Below are positions 1 to 8,700 of a stretch of DNA of 64,000 nt, one piece after another. The notes beneath the pieces were generated by a model, which saw only the letters and a program-made list of their open reading frames with translations, did no database searches and was not told the origin of the DNA. Origin of the DNA: an uncultured bacterium (GTDB taxonomy: Bacteria; Bacillota; Clostridia; Lachnospirales; Lachnospiraceae); contig CANSYK010000001.1 in the NCBI GenBank assembly GCA_947651225.1, positions 1 to 64,000 of the forward strand. The letters run 5' to 3'. A program made the translations under genes and the position numbers. Position 1 is the stretch's first letter. The number at the start of each line of letters is the position of its first letter.

Positions 1-88
1 AGCGCAAAGTGGGGAGTGCAGATTGTGAGAATGAATTTTCAAACACGCTCTAGTAGTGCATTTTTTATGAGAGGTTAGGAAAAGAACA

Positions 89-814
89 ATGCAGATAGCA
101 ATTTGTGATGATGAGAAGGAAATATGCGTTTTTTTGGCAAAGTGTATAGGAAGGCTTTATCCTGAAGCTGAAATTGCAAAATATTCCTCTGGGGATGAAT
201 TGCTGTTAGCCCATATTTTACCGGATATTTTGTTTTTGGATATTCAGATGGACGGAACAAATGGAATGGAGATTGCAAAAAAGATTCGCAGGAAAAATAA
301 AAAAATGGTGCTTGTTTTTGTGACGGCGATGGAAGAATATGTTTTTCAGGCGTTTGATGTAGGGGCGTTTCATTATCTGGTAAAACCTTTTTCAAAGGAG
401 CAGTTTGACAGTATACTCTGCCGTGCAGTAGAACAATATCAGGAGCAAAATGTTGCCTCTGATTTGCAGGAGGAACCGTGTATTCTGATAAAGGCAAAAG
501 GAGTCTGCACAAAAGTGAAAGCCGCCGACATTGTTTATGCGGAAATTATGAACCGGAAGATTACCATTCATACGGTGGAAGAGGATTTAGAGTATTATGG
601 AAAAATTTCAGAGCTGGAACAACAGTTGGGAAAAGATTTTTACCGGACACACAGGGCATATCTTGTTCATTTCCGGTATGTGGTAAAATATGATGCTTCG
701 GTGGTTTATCTGGAACGGGGAAGTGCAATGATGTCAAAGGGGAAGTTTTCTGATTTTGTAAAGCAGTATTTAAAATACAACCAGAGATGGTTATCAAAAG
801 ATGAAGAAAAATGA
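89..814 (+). CDS. LytTR-family (AgrA/LytR-like) response regulator
   Basis: Receiver domain (MQIAICDDEKEICVFL...DILFLDIQMDGTNGMEIAKKIR...VKPF) followed by LytTR domain (FYRTHRAYLVHFRYV). Confidence 0.9.
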   Translation: MQIAICDDEKEICVFLAKCIGRLYPEAEIAKYSSGDELLLAHILPDILFLDIQMDGTNGMEIAKKIRRKNKKMVLVFVTAMEEYVFQAFDVGAFHYLVKPFSKEQFDSILCRAVEQYQEQNVASDLQEEPCILIKAKGVCTKVKAADIVYAEIMNRKITIHTVEEDLEYYGKISELEQQLGKDFYRTHRAYLVHFRYVVKYDASVVYLERGSAMMSKGKFSDFVKQYLKYNQRWLSKDEEK

Positions 815-841
815 GAAATCTTTTCCGATGTTCTTTCTAAG

Positions 842-906
842 GAACTGTAAATAAATGAAAGGAACAAGTTGCTTGCCTGTTTTTTCATTTAATTATTTAC
901 AGGTTC
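842..906. repeat. Long imperfect inverted repeat / hairpin
   Basis: GAACTGTAAATAA..ATGAAA pairs with TTTCATTTAATTATTTACAGGTTC; inner AACAAG/CTTGccTGTT. Confidence 0.6.
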
Positions 907-1087
907 TAATATCCTTTTAAGACAGAAAAAGGGCATTTCATAACATTTTACTGGAATGGAAAAAAGAAGCTTCCGAAATAAATATTGGCAGGAACAGTTA
1001 TGTTGTTCTTGCATTGCAGCAGAAAAACAATTAAAATGGGACTGGTACAGGGCTTTTGTCTGGTGCCGGTTGAAGGAGGAAAGACGT

Positions 1088-1834
1088 ATGACAGTAGGAA
1101 GTATTAGTGGAAACGGCGTGCAGGCAGCACAGCCGGCCGCAAATCAGTCAAGCGATGCTTTAAGCAAGAGCCTGCAAAAGCAGATTGCAGAAAAGCAGTC
1201 ACAGATGCAGGAACTTTCCGCAAATCAGGAATTGAGTGTGGAAGAAAAAATGAAGAAGCGCCAGGAACTTCAACAGCAGATTTTTGAGCTGCAGAACCAG
1301 CTTAGACAGCATGAGATTGAATTGCGCAAAGAGGCACAGGCGTCACAGGGCAATGAGATGGAAGAAATGCTGGGTGGCAAAAGAGAGACAAAGCAAGCTG
1401 CTTCCGAAGATGGAAAACAGGCTCCTGCTGTGTCCCAGGAGGGAATGGCAGCGATGATTTCTGCAGATTCAGCAGTTTCCCAGGCAAAGGTACAGGGAAG
1501 TGTTGGAAAGAAGATGAAGGGAGAGGCAAGAAACCTTCGTACAGAAGCAAAGTTAGATGGCGGCCGTGGTGGAAATACGGAAGGTAAATTGGCTGCCGCA
1601 GCTACATTAGAACAAAAAGCTTCTCAGGTAGAAGCTTCTCAGGTGAAGGGATTAAATGAAGCTTCCCAAAAGATTTCCGATGCCACAAAGACTGACAGTA
1701 AAAAGACAGAGGAAGCTGCTTCTAAAGAAACAGGAGATATCCGTGTACAATATGGAGATACTGTCGTGATGGAGATTTCTGGTGAAGCAATTGCGGCATT
1801 GGCAGAAAGTAAAAAGGAAGAAGAGGCAGAGTAA
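1088..1834 (+). CDS. Coiled-coil protein, FlxA-like family
   Basis: RBS GGAGG before ATG at 1088; Gln/Lys/Glu-rich coiled coil MQELSANQELSVEEKMKKRQELQQQIFELQNQLRQ. Confidence 0.55.
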   Translation: MTVGSISGNGVQAAQPAANQSSDALSKSLQKQIAEKQSQMQELSANQELSVEEKMKKRQELQQQIFELQNQLRQHEIELRKEAQASQGNEMEEMLGGKRETKQAASEDGKQAPAVSQEGMAAMISADSAVSQAKVQGSVGKKMKGEARNLRTEAKLDGGRGGNTEGKLAAAATLEQKASQVEASQVKGLNEASQKISDATKTDSKKTEEAASKETGDIRVQYGDTVVMEISGEAIAALAESKKEEEAE

Positions 1835-1889
1835 GATTCTGCCAGAAATAGTTAATTTGTAGATAATTATTGCAAAATAAGGCAGGTTT

Positions 1890-2528
1890 ATGATGAATTC
1901 GGTAAAAAACATTATTTTGGATGTAGATGGCACTCTCTGGAATACAACCGAGGTGGTTGCCATAGCATGGAGCAGGGCGATACAGGCAAATGGCAATTCA
2001 AAGGTAACAGTGGATGGGGCAAGGCTCCGTACCCTGTTTGGAAAGCCGATGGATGTTATTGGCAAGGAACTTTTTATTGATGTTTCCGGCAAGGAGCGGG
2101 AAGAGTTACTTGAATCCTGCTGCCAATATGAACAAAAGGCTCTGCATGAAGAGAAAGGGGAGCTTTTGTATCCGCATGTTTCAGAAACGATACAGCAACT
2201 GGCGCTTAAGCAGCAAAGAAAATTATTTATTGTAAGCAACTGCCAAAGCGGCTATATTGAGCTTTTTTTACAGAAAAATAATCTGGCATCCTATATTACA
2301 GATTTTGAATGTTTTGGAAATACCGGTTTGGACAAGGGAAAAAATATTGCTCTTTTAATGGAGCGCAATAAAATTTCTGCCCCAGAATGTGTTTATGTTG
2401 GAGATACGGCCGGAGACTGTGAAGCTGCCAAAGAAGCAGGTGTGCCTTTTATCTTTGCTGCGTATGGCTTTGGAAACGCAACAGGAACAGAGCAGATTCA
2501 GGATTTTGCAGAATTATTAACAAAATAG
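1890..2528 (+). CDS. HAD-family hydrolase (phosphoglycolate phosphatase-like)
   Basis: DVDGTLWNT motif I, VSNCQSGY motif II, YVGDTAGDCEAAKEAG motif IV. Confidence 0.85.
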   Translation: MMNSVKNIILDVDGTLWNTTEVVAIAWSRAIQANGNSKVTVDGARLRTLFGKPMDVIGKELFIDVSGKEREELLESCCQYEQKALHEEKGELLYPHVSETIQQLALKQQRKLFIVSNCQSGYIELFLQKNNLASYITDFECFGNTGLDKGKNIALLMERNKISAPECVYVGDTAGDCEAAKEAGVPFIFAAYGFGNATGTEQIQDFAELLTK

Positions 2529-2552
2529 CTTGCCTTTCCTGGCAAAAAATGT

Positions 2553-2628
2553 TACCCTCAATGAAATGGGACATATGTATTTTCGATAGAAAATGATACG
2601 TATGTTTCCGTTGATTGAGGGTATTTTT
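2553..2628 (+). terminator. Extended hairpin with T-tract between HAD gene and pyk
   Basis: TACCCTCAAT ... ATTGAGGGTA then TTTTTT, with additional pairing inside. Confidence 0.7.
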
Positions 2629-2683
2629 TATGCGATAGGAAATTGCGGCAAACGCAATTAGCAAAACAGAAATGAGGTGGATT

Positions 2684-4111
2684 ATGAGAAAAACAAAAAT
2701 TATCTGTACACTGGGGCCATCTACGGAGGATGACAGTATACTGGAAGCTATGGTTCAGGAAGGAATGAACGTTGCGAGGCTGAATTTTTCCCACGGGACG
2801 CATGAGGGACATGCGAAAAATATAAAAAGGGTGCGGGATTTGTCAGAAAAACACGATATTCCGATAGCGGTTCTGCTAGATACGAAAGGGCCGGAAATCC
2901 GTACGGGAGAGTTAAAGGAGGATAAGATTTTTCTGGAAAGTGGACAGACTTTTACGCTGTATGCAGAACAAAAGAAAGGGGACACCGAAGGCGTTTCCAT
3001 TTCGTTCCCGGATTTGTATCAGGATGTGCATGAAGGAGCAGAGATTTTGCTGGATGATGGGCTTATTTCCCTGAAAGTTACAAAAATCAAGGGAAAAGAT
3101 ATTGTCTGTCAGGCTGGAAATGATGGCTGGCTTTCGGAACATAAGGGAATTAATGTGCCAAATATCCATTTGAATATGCCGTATATGAGTGAACGGGACA
3201 AGAAAGATATCCTTTTTGGAATTGAACAGAAGGTTGATTTTATTGCGGCTTCTTTTGTCAGGACAAGTGAGGATATCAGCGAGCTGCGCCAGTTTTTAAA
3301 TGAAAATGGCGGCCAGTTTATCCGTATTATGTCTAAGATTGAAAATAAAGAAGGAATCCAGAATATTGACGCTATTATCAAGTTGTCAGACGCCATTATG
3401 GTAGCACGTGGCGATATGGGTGTGGAGCTTCCGCCAGAGGAGCTTCCGGCAATCCAGAAAATGATTATCCGCAAGGTCTATGAAGCTGGAAAACAGGTGG
3501 TGACAGCGACGCAAATGCTTGATTCTATGATGAAAAACCCAAGGCCAACAAGGGCAGAGGTTTCTGATGTGGCAAATGCAATCTATGATGGAACCAGTGC
3601 CATTATGCTTTCCGGGGAAACGGCGGCTGGCAAATATCCATTAGAGTCATTGCGTATGATGGTACGGATTACGCAGGAAGCAGAAGCGGCAATTGATTAT
3701 AAATATCTTTTTGAACATCATATGAATAAAACGGAAGGGGATGTTACAGCGGCAATCTGCCATGCGACCTGTACGACATCTTACGATTTAAAAGCAAAAG
3801 CAATTGTTGTGGTAACAAAGTCAGGTTTTTCAGCAAGAATGATATCAAGATACCGCCCGGACTGCATGGTTATCAGTGGAACAACGGAGGAAAGAGTATA
3901 CCATCAGTTAAGTATGTCATGGGGTGTGATTCCGATTCTGGTAGAAGAGAAAAAGGATATTTTTGAATTATTTACCCATGCAATTGATGTGGCAAAAGAA
4001 AAAGGACTGATTGAAAAAGGGGATCTTGTGGTGTTGACTTCTGGTGTTCCGCTTGGAAGGTCTGGCACGACAAATATGTTAAAAGTTGAAATGGTAGATG
4101 AAAACAAATAA
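2684..4111 (+). CDS. pyk: Pyruvate kinase
   Basis: MRKTKIICTLGPSTED; MVARGDMGVELPPEELPAIQKMII; ATQMLDSMMKNPRPTRAEVSDVANAIYDGTSAIMLSGETAAG. Confidence 0.97.
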   Translation: MRKTKIICTLGPSTEDDSILEAMVQEGMNVARLNFSHGTHEGHAKNIKRVRDLSEKHDIPIAVLLDTKGPEIRTGELKEDKIFLESGQTFTLYAEQKKGDTEGVSISFPDLYQDVHEGAEILLDDGLISLKVTKIKGKDIVCQAGNDGWLSEHKGINVPNIHLNMPYMSERDKKDILFGIEQKVDFIAASFVRTSEDISELRQFLNENGGQFIRIMSKIENKEGIQNIDAIIKLSDAIMVARGDMGVELPPEELPAIQKMIIRKVYEAGKQVVTATQMLDSMMKNPRPTRAEVSDVANAIYDGTSAIMLSGETAAGKYPLESLRMMVRITQEAEAAIDYKYLFEHHMNKTEGDVTAAICHATCTTSYDLKAKAIVVVTKSGFSARMISRYRPDCMVISGTTEERVYHQLSMSWGVIPILVEEKKDIFELFTHAIDVAKEKGLIEKGDLVVLTSGVPLGRSGTTNMLKVEMVDENK

Positions 4112-4113
4112 GT

Positions 4114-4890
4114 ATGACAGAGTTAGAAAAATATTATAACAAATTTAATGAAGAGAAACGCCTGACAAGAAGGCATGGAAGAGTAGAATTTATTACTTCT
4201 ATGCACTATATCCATAAGTATCTTGCTAAAATGGAGCATGCTAAAATAATAGATATCGGTGCAGGGACAGGCCGCTATAGCATTGCGCTTGCTAAAGAAG
4301 GCTATGATGTGACGGCAGTGGAGCTTGTAAAATACAATTTGGGGATTTTAAAAGCAAAGGGGAGCAATGTAAAGGCATTTCAGGGAAATGCCTTAAAGCT
4401 CTCCCGTTTTGAAGCAAATACCTTTGATATAACATTGCTTTTTGGGCCGATGTATCATTTATATTCGTTTGAGGATAAAGTAAAAGCGATGAAAGAGGCG
4501 GTACGTGTTACGAAAAAGGGTGGCATCCTTTTCGTGGCATACTGTATGAATGAGTTCTGTGTGATTACCCATGCCTTTAAAGAAAACTTTGCAAAGGAAT
4601 GCCTGGAAAAGGGGAAACTGGCAGAAAATTTCCACAGCATATCAAGCGAAGAGGATTTGTATGACTATGTGCGTACCGAAGATATTGATAAGGTCAATCA
4701 GGCAGCAGGCGGTATCGAACGGATTCAGATTATTGCGGCTGATGGGGCGGCAAATTATATGCGTCCGGTTTTAAACGCAATGGATGAGGAAACCTATGAA
4801 CTTTTTATCCGGTATCATCTGGCAACCTGTGAGCGGCGGGATTTGCTTGGTGCCAGTGCACATACAGTTGATATTCTGCGCAAAAATTGA
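4114..4890 (+). CDS. Class I SAM-dependent methyltransferase
   Basis: IIDIGAGTGRYSIALAKEGYDVTAVELV SAM-binding motif. Confidence 0.9.
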   Translation: MTELEKYYNKFNEEKRLTRRHGRVEFITSMHYIHKYLAKMEHAKIIDIGAGTGRYSIALAKEGYDVTAVELVKYNLGILKAKGSNVKAFQGNALKLSRFEANTFDITLLFGPMYHLYSFEDKVKAMKEAVRVTKKGGILFVAYCMNEFCVITHAFKENFAKECLEKGKLAENFHSISSEEDLYDYVRTEDIDKVNQAAGGIERIQIIAADGAANYMRPVLNAMDEETYELFIRYHLATCERRDLLGASAHTVDILRKN

Positions 4891-4906
4891 TGGAATGAGG
4901 AAAGCT

Positions 4907-5496
4907 ATGGCAAAAATAATTACGCTGTCAGATATTGGAAAGAAATTGAATGTAAGTACGGTCACTGTATCGAAAGCGCTGTCTGGAAAAAAGGGAGTCA
5001 GTGAAAGTTTAAGGGCCGAAATCATCGAGGCAGCAGAGGAAATGGGGTATGTCAGAAAGAAAGATACGCCAGAGTTTAAAAGACGAAAGAGTTATAATAT
5101 CGGTGTGCTTACGGCAGAACGCTATTTAAAGGAGAAGCAGTCTTTTTACTGGCAGCTCTATCAGGATATTTCCCAAATTGGATTAAAAAAGAACTGTTTT
5201 ACCATGTTAGAAGTAGTGACAGCCCAGGAAGAAAAAGAGGCAGAACAACCGGAAAAATAAATTACCTGAAAAAATTTGTGCTTCCAAAAGAGATGCCAAC
5301 GGCTTTTTTTTGCAACTGTGACCTGACAGCAGGCCTTTTAATGGAAAGGCTTAGAGAGGTAGGCTGCCGGGTGCCGGAGGATATATTTGTTGTGGGGTTT
5401 GATAATTATGCCAATGACCAGGTTGCAAAAGTCGGCATTACGACTTATGAGATTGATACAAAGGAAATGTACAGAAAATTTTTAAAAATAATTTGA
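4907..5496 (+). pseudogene. Degraded LacI-family transcriptional regulator (N- and C-terminal fragments)
   Basis: HTH ITLSDIGKKLNVSTVTVSKALSGKKGVSESLR ends at stop 5260; downstream piece encodes GCRVPEDIFVVGFDNYANDQV; central ligand-binding part absent. Confidence 0.8.
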
Positions 5497-5521
5497 CAAG
5501 CACTTTGGAAAGTGCTATGAT
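5493..5521 (+). promoter_or_regulatory. Sigma-A type promoter of the rplU operon with palindromic spacer
   Basis: TTGACA (5493-5498), 17-bp spacer, TATGAT (5516-5521); AGCACTTTGGAAAGTGCT palindrome 5499-5516. Confidence 0.75.
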
Positions 5522-5527
5522 ACACAA

Positions 5528-5655
5528 GTGTCTTGTCTGGATATTGGAAGACAGGGCATTGGTGCCGCTTAACGGGGCAAATTGAAGTCTGTGGTTTGCT
5601 TTTACAGGCGAAAAGACAGACGCCGTAGTTAGCGAGTAATGATAAGGAGGAAAAG
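5528..5655 (+). ncRNA. Ribosomal protein L21 leader
   Basis: Structured 5' UTR directly before rplU ending GCCGTAGTTAGCGAGTAATGATAAGGAGG, resembling the known L21 leader class; boundaries approximate. Confidence 0.65.
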
Positions 5656-5660
5656 AGACT

Positions 5661-5966
5661 ATGTACGCAATTATTGCAACAGGCGGAAAGCAGTACAAAG
5701 TAGCCGAAGGTGATGTTATTCGAGTAGAAAAACTTGGTGCAGAAGCTGGCGAGACTGTTACATTTGACCAGGTGGTTGCTATCAGTGATGGAACGATGAA
5801 AGCTGGGGCTGATGTAGCAAATGCTACCGTTACCGCTTCTGTCGTAAAAGAAGGCCGTGCAAAGAAAGTTATCGTTTACAGATACAAGAGAAAATCAGGT
5901 TATCATAAGAAAAACGGCCATAGACAGAGTTTTACTCAGGTTAAGATTGAAAAGATTAATGCATAA
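5661..5966 (+). CDS. rplU: 50S ribosomal protein L21
   Basis: [25 protein letters not shown]...[14 protein letters not shown]. Confidence 0.98.
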   Translation: MYAIIATGGKQYKVAEGDVIRVEKLGAEAGETVTFDQVVAISDGTMKAGADVANATVTASVVKEGRAKKVIVYRYKRKSGYHKKNGHRQSFTQVKIEKINA

Positions 5967-5986
5967 TAAGTAAAAGGTGACACAGT

Positions 5987-6340
5987 ATGATACGGATAAC
6001 AGTTTATCAGAATGATGCAGGGCAGTATTGTGGTTTCCGGATGGAAGGCCATGCAGAGTTTGCCGCATATGGCAAAGATATTGTCTGTGCGGGCGTATCG
6101 GTACTGGTTATCAATACGATTAATTCCATTGAGGCATTGACAGACGAGATTTTTGAAAATGCAATACAGCAGGAAAAAGACGTGGTTTCTTTTGAGATTG
6201 TGTCAGATACGGTCAATGAAAAAGCAGAGCTCTTGCTACAGTCATTGGTCCTGGGGCTTAACTCCCTTGCTGATGAATATGGAAAGAAGTATATTCGGTT
6301 GAAATTTAAAAAGAAAGCAGGAGGTATAAAGCGATGTTAA
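5987..6340 (+). CDS. prp: Ribosomal-processing cysteine protease Prp
   Basis: [20 protein letters not shown] motif; located between L21 and L27. Confidence 0.93.
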   Translation: MIRITVYQNDAGQYCGFRMEGHAEFAAYGKDIVCAGVSVLVINTINSIEALTDEIFENAIQQEKDVVSFEIVSDTVNEKAELLLQSLVLGLNSLADEYGKKYIRLKFKKKAGGIKRC

Positions 6341-6627
6341 AAATGAACCTTCAGTTATTTGCCCATAAAAAAGGAATGGGTTCTACAAAGAACGGCAGGG
6401 ATTCCGAGTCAAAGAGATTAGGCGCTAAAAGGGCAGATGGACAGTTCGTTCTCGCAGGTACAATACTTTACAGACAGCGTGGAACAAAAATCCATCCTGG
6501 CGTAAATGTTGGACGTGGCGGCGATGACACTTTATTTGCATTGGTAGATGGTGTTGTCCGTTTTGAGAGAAAAGGAAGAGATAAAAAGCAGGCTTCTGTA
6601 TATCCGGTAGAGGCAAAGGAAGCGTAA
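6334..6627 (+). CDS. rpmA: 50S ribosomal protein L27 with N-terminal Prp-cleavable extension
   Basis: [39 protein letters not shown]. Confidence 0.98.
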   Translation: MLKMNLQLFAHKKGMGSTKNGRDSESKRLGAKRADGQFVLAGTILYRQRGTKIHPGVNVGRGGDDTLFALVDGVVRFERKGRDKKQASVYPVEAKEA

Positions 6628-6648
6628 TTTGAAGCGTGTTTAAATACG

Positions 6649-6683
6649 AAAAGAGGCTGTTTTATGGCAGCCTCTTTTCTTTG
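6649..6683 (+). terminator. Hairpin terminator/attenuator between rpmA and obgE
   Basis: AAAAGAGGCTGttttatgGCAGCCTCTTTTCTTT. Confidence 0.7.
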
Positions 6684-6698
6684 AAAGAAGGTGAAACA

Positions 6699-7991
6699 AT
6701 GTTTTCAGACAAAGTGGAAATCATAATCCGTTCTGGAAATGGCGGGGATGGCCATGTAAGTTTCCGGCGGGAGCTTTATGTTGCAGCAGGAGGTCCTGAT
6801 GGTGGGGATGGCGGAAAAGGCGGCGACCTCATTTTTGAAGTGGACCGTGGATTAAATACATTAAATGATTTTCGCCATAACCGAAAATACAGTGCGGGAA
6901 ACGGCATGCCAGGCGGCAGAAGACGCTGCCATGGTGCAAATGGTGCAGATTTAGTTGTCAAGGTGCCCGAGGGAACAGTAGTCCGTGAAAAGGAAAGCGG
7001 CAAAGTGATTGTTGACATGTCCCATGGCTGCATCCGGGAAATCGTTTTAAAGGGTGGACGCGGCGGCAAAGGAAATATGAACTATGCAACGCCAACCATG
7101 CAGGTGCCAAAATATGCACAGCCTGGAAAACCGGGAAAAGAGCTGTCTGTTATATTAGAGCTTAAGACCATTGCAGATGTAGGGCTTTTGGGCTTTCCCA
7201 ATGTAGGAAAATCCACCTTCTTATCCAGAGTCAGCAATGCGAGACCCAAAATTGCCAATTATCATTTTACGACTTTACAGCCAATGCTTGGAGTTGTGGA
7301 CTTAGATGGGGCAGATGGATTTGTCATTGCCGATATTCCAGGATTAATTGAGGGGGCGTCTTCTGGTGTTGGCCTTGGACATGAGTTTTTGCGCCATATT
7401 GAGCGGACAAAACTGTTTATTCATATGGTAGACTCTGCATCAACAGAGGGGCGTGACCCATTAAATGATATTCTTGTCATTAATGAGGAACTAAAAAACT
7501 ACAATGAGGATCTTTTAAGCAGACCGCAGGTGATTGCCGCAAATAAGACGGATGTTTTTTATGGGACAGAGGAAGAAACAGTGATTACACTGCTGAAAGA
7601 AGAGTTTGAGCCAAAGGGAATTCCGGTCTTTCCAATTTCGGCTGTCAGCGGCAAAGGGGTGAAAGAGCTTTTATATTATGTCAGAAAGCGTCTGGATGAA
7701 ATTCCGAAAGAGCCTACAGTATTTGAAAGAGAATATGATATTGAACAGGAGTTAGCTGTGCAGGAAGAGCCGTTTACGGTTACTTTTGACGAAAAAGATA
7801 AGATGTATGTAGTGGAAGGGCCGAGAATTGAAAAAATGTTAGGTTACACCAACCTTGATTCAGAAAAAGGCTTTCAGTTTTTCCAGAAGTTTATGCATAC
7901 CAATGGAATTATTGATGCGTTAGAAACACTTGGGATTGAGGAAGGTGACACTGTTAAAATGTACGAGCTCCAGTTTGATTATTATAAGTAG
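6699..7991 (+). CDS. obgE: GTPase ObgE/CgtA
   Basis: Glycine-rich Obg domain, GFPNVGKSTFLSRVSNARPKIANYHFTTLQP, C-terminal OCT domain. Confidence 0.97.
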   Translation: MFSDKVEIIIRSGNGGDGHVSFRRELYVAAGGPDGGDGGKGGDLIFEVDRGLNTLNDFRHNRKYSAGNGMPGGRRRCHGANGADLVVKVPEGTVVREKESGKVIVDMSHGCIREIVLKGGRGGKGNMNYATPTMQVPKYAQPGKPGKELSVILELKTIADVGLLGFPNVGKSTFLSRVSNARPKIANYHFTTLQPMLGVVDLDGADGFVIADIPGLIEGASSGVGLGHEFLRHIERTKLFIHMVDSASTEGRDPLNDILVINEELKNYNEDLLSRPQVIAANKTDVFYGTEEETVITLLKEEFEPKGIPVFPISAVSGKGVKELLYYVRKRLDEIPKEPTVFEREYDIEQELAVQEEPFTVTFDEKDKMYVVEGPRIEKMLGYTNLDSEKGFQFFQKFMHTNGIIDALETLGIEEGDTVKMYELQFDYYK

Positions 7992-8063
7992 TTACCATTG
8001 ACAGATAAGATGATAAGGGATATTGTATAACACTCTATGCGATATTTCCAGATTTGAGGAATT

Positions 8064-8672
8064 ATGGAAGAATTAATCATAGAATTTATCATATGTGTGG
8101 CAGCGGCAGCAGTTCTTATGGTTGTCCATGAACTTTCTAAGGCAATGGTATATATGGGAATCCAGCGCCGCCGAAAGAACAGCCGGAAATATTCCCATAG
8201 TATATGGGAGGTACACCGTTATCTGGACCCGGTTGGGATTATTTTGTCTGTAACAAGCGGAGTAGCGTTTTCCAGGCCTTTTATGTTTCGGATTCAGGAT
8301 AAAAGGATAAATCGTATTTTAGGGATTACGGGTTTTTTGGTTATAATACTTTGCTTTTTAAGCAGTATGGCAGCTTTACGATGCCATGTATTTGGCGTAT
8401 CAGGAATGGAAACATTAGAAGGACAGGGATTTACAGCCAAAATTATTACTTTGTTTATCCAGTATATTGCAATTGTAAGCTTTGGCATGTTTTGTACTAA
8501 TTTGTTTCCGGTTTCTACTTTTGATATGGGACTTTTAATTGCCGGGTATTCTTCACAAAAGTATCTTGGGATTATTAAAATGGATGCAGTCATTAAGGTG
8601 ATCTTCATGGTTACTGTTTTTCTGGATTTGATTAATTATGGAGGTTACCGGCTGATTTCTTTTTTGCTGTAA
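8064..8672 (+). CDS. Site-2-protease (M50)-like membrane protein with degenerate active site
   Basis: VVHELSKAMVY in place of HExGH; LDPVG; NLFPVSTFDMG in place of NLLPxxxxDGG; multiple TM helices. Confidence 0.6.
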   Translation: MEELIIEFIICVAAAAVLMVVHELSKAMVYMGIQRRRKNSRKYSHSIWEVHRYLDPVGIILSVTSGVAFSRPFMFRIQDKRINRILGITGFLVIILCFLSSMAALRCHVFGVSGMETLEGQGFTAKIITLFIQYIAIVSFGMFCTNLFPVSTFDMGLLIAGYSSQKYLGIIKMDAVIKVIFMVTVFLDLINYGGYRLISFLL

Positions 8673-8700
8673 TGGCTGGTATAGGAGGAGATAGAAGGAT

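Noticed and set aside
75-512. 145-aa minus-strand ORF opposite the LytTR regulator
   Set aside because: Shadow ORF with no recognisable domain; plus strand has clear receiver domain.
1652-2239. 195-aa minus-strand ORF
   Set aside because: Fully antisense to FlxA-like and HAD genes, Ser/Cys/Phe-rich translation typical of shadow ORFs.
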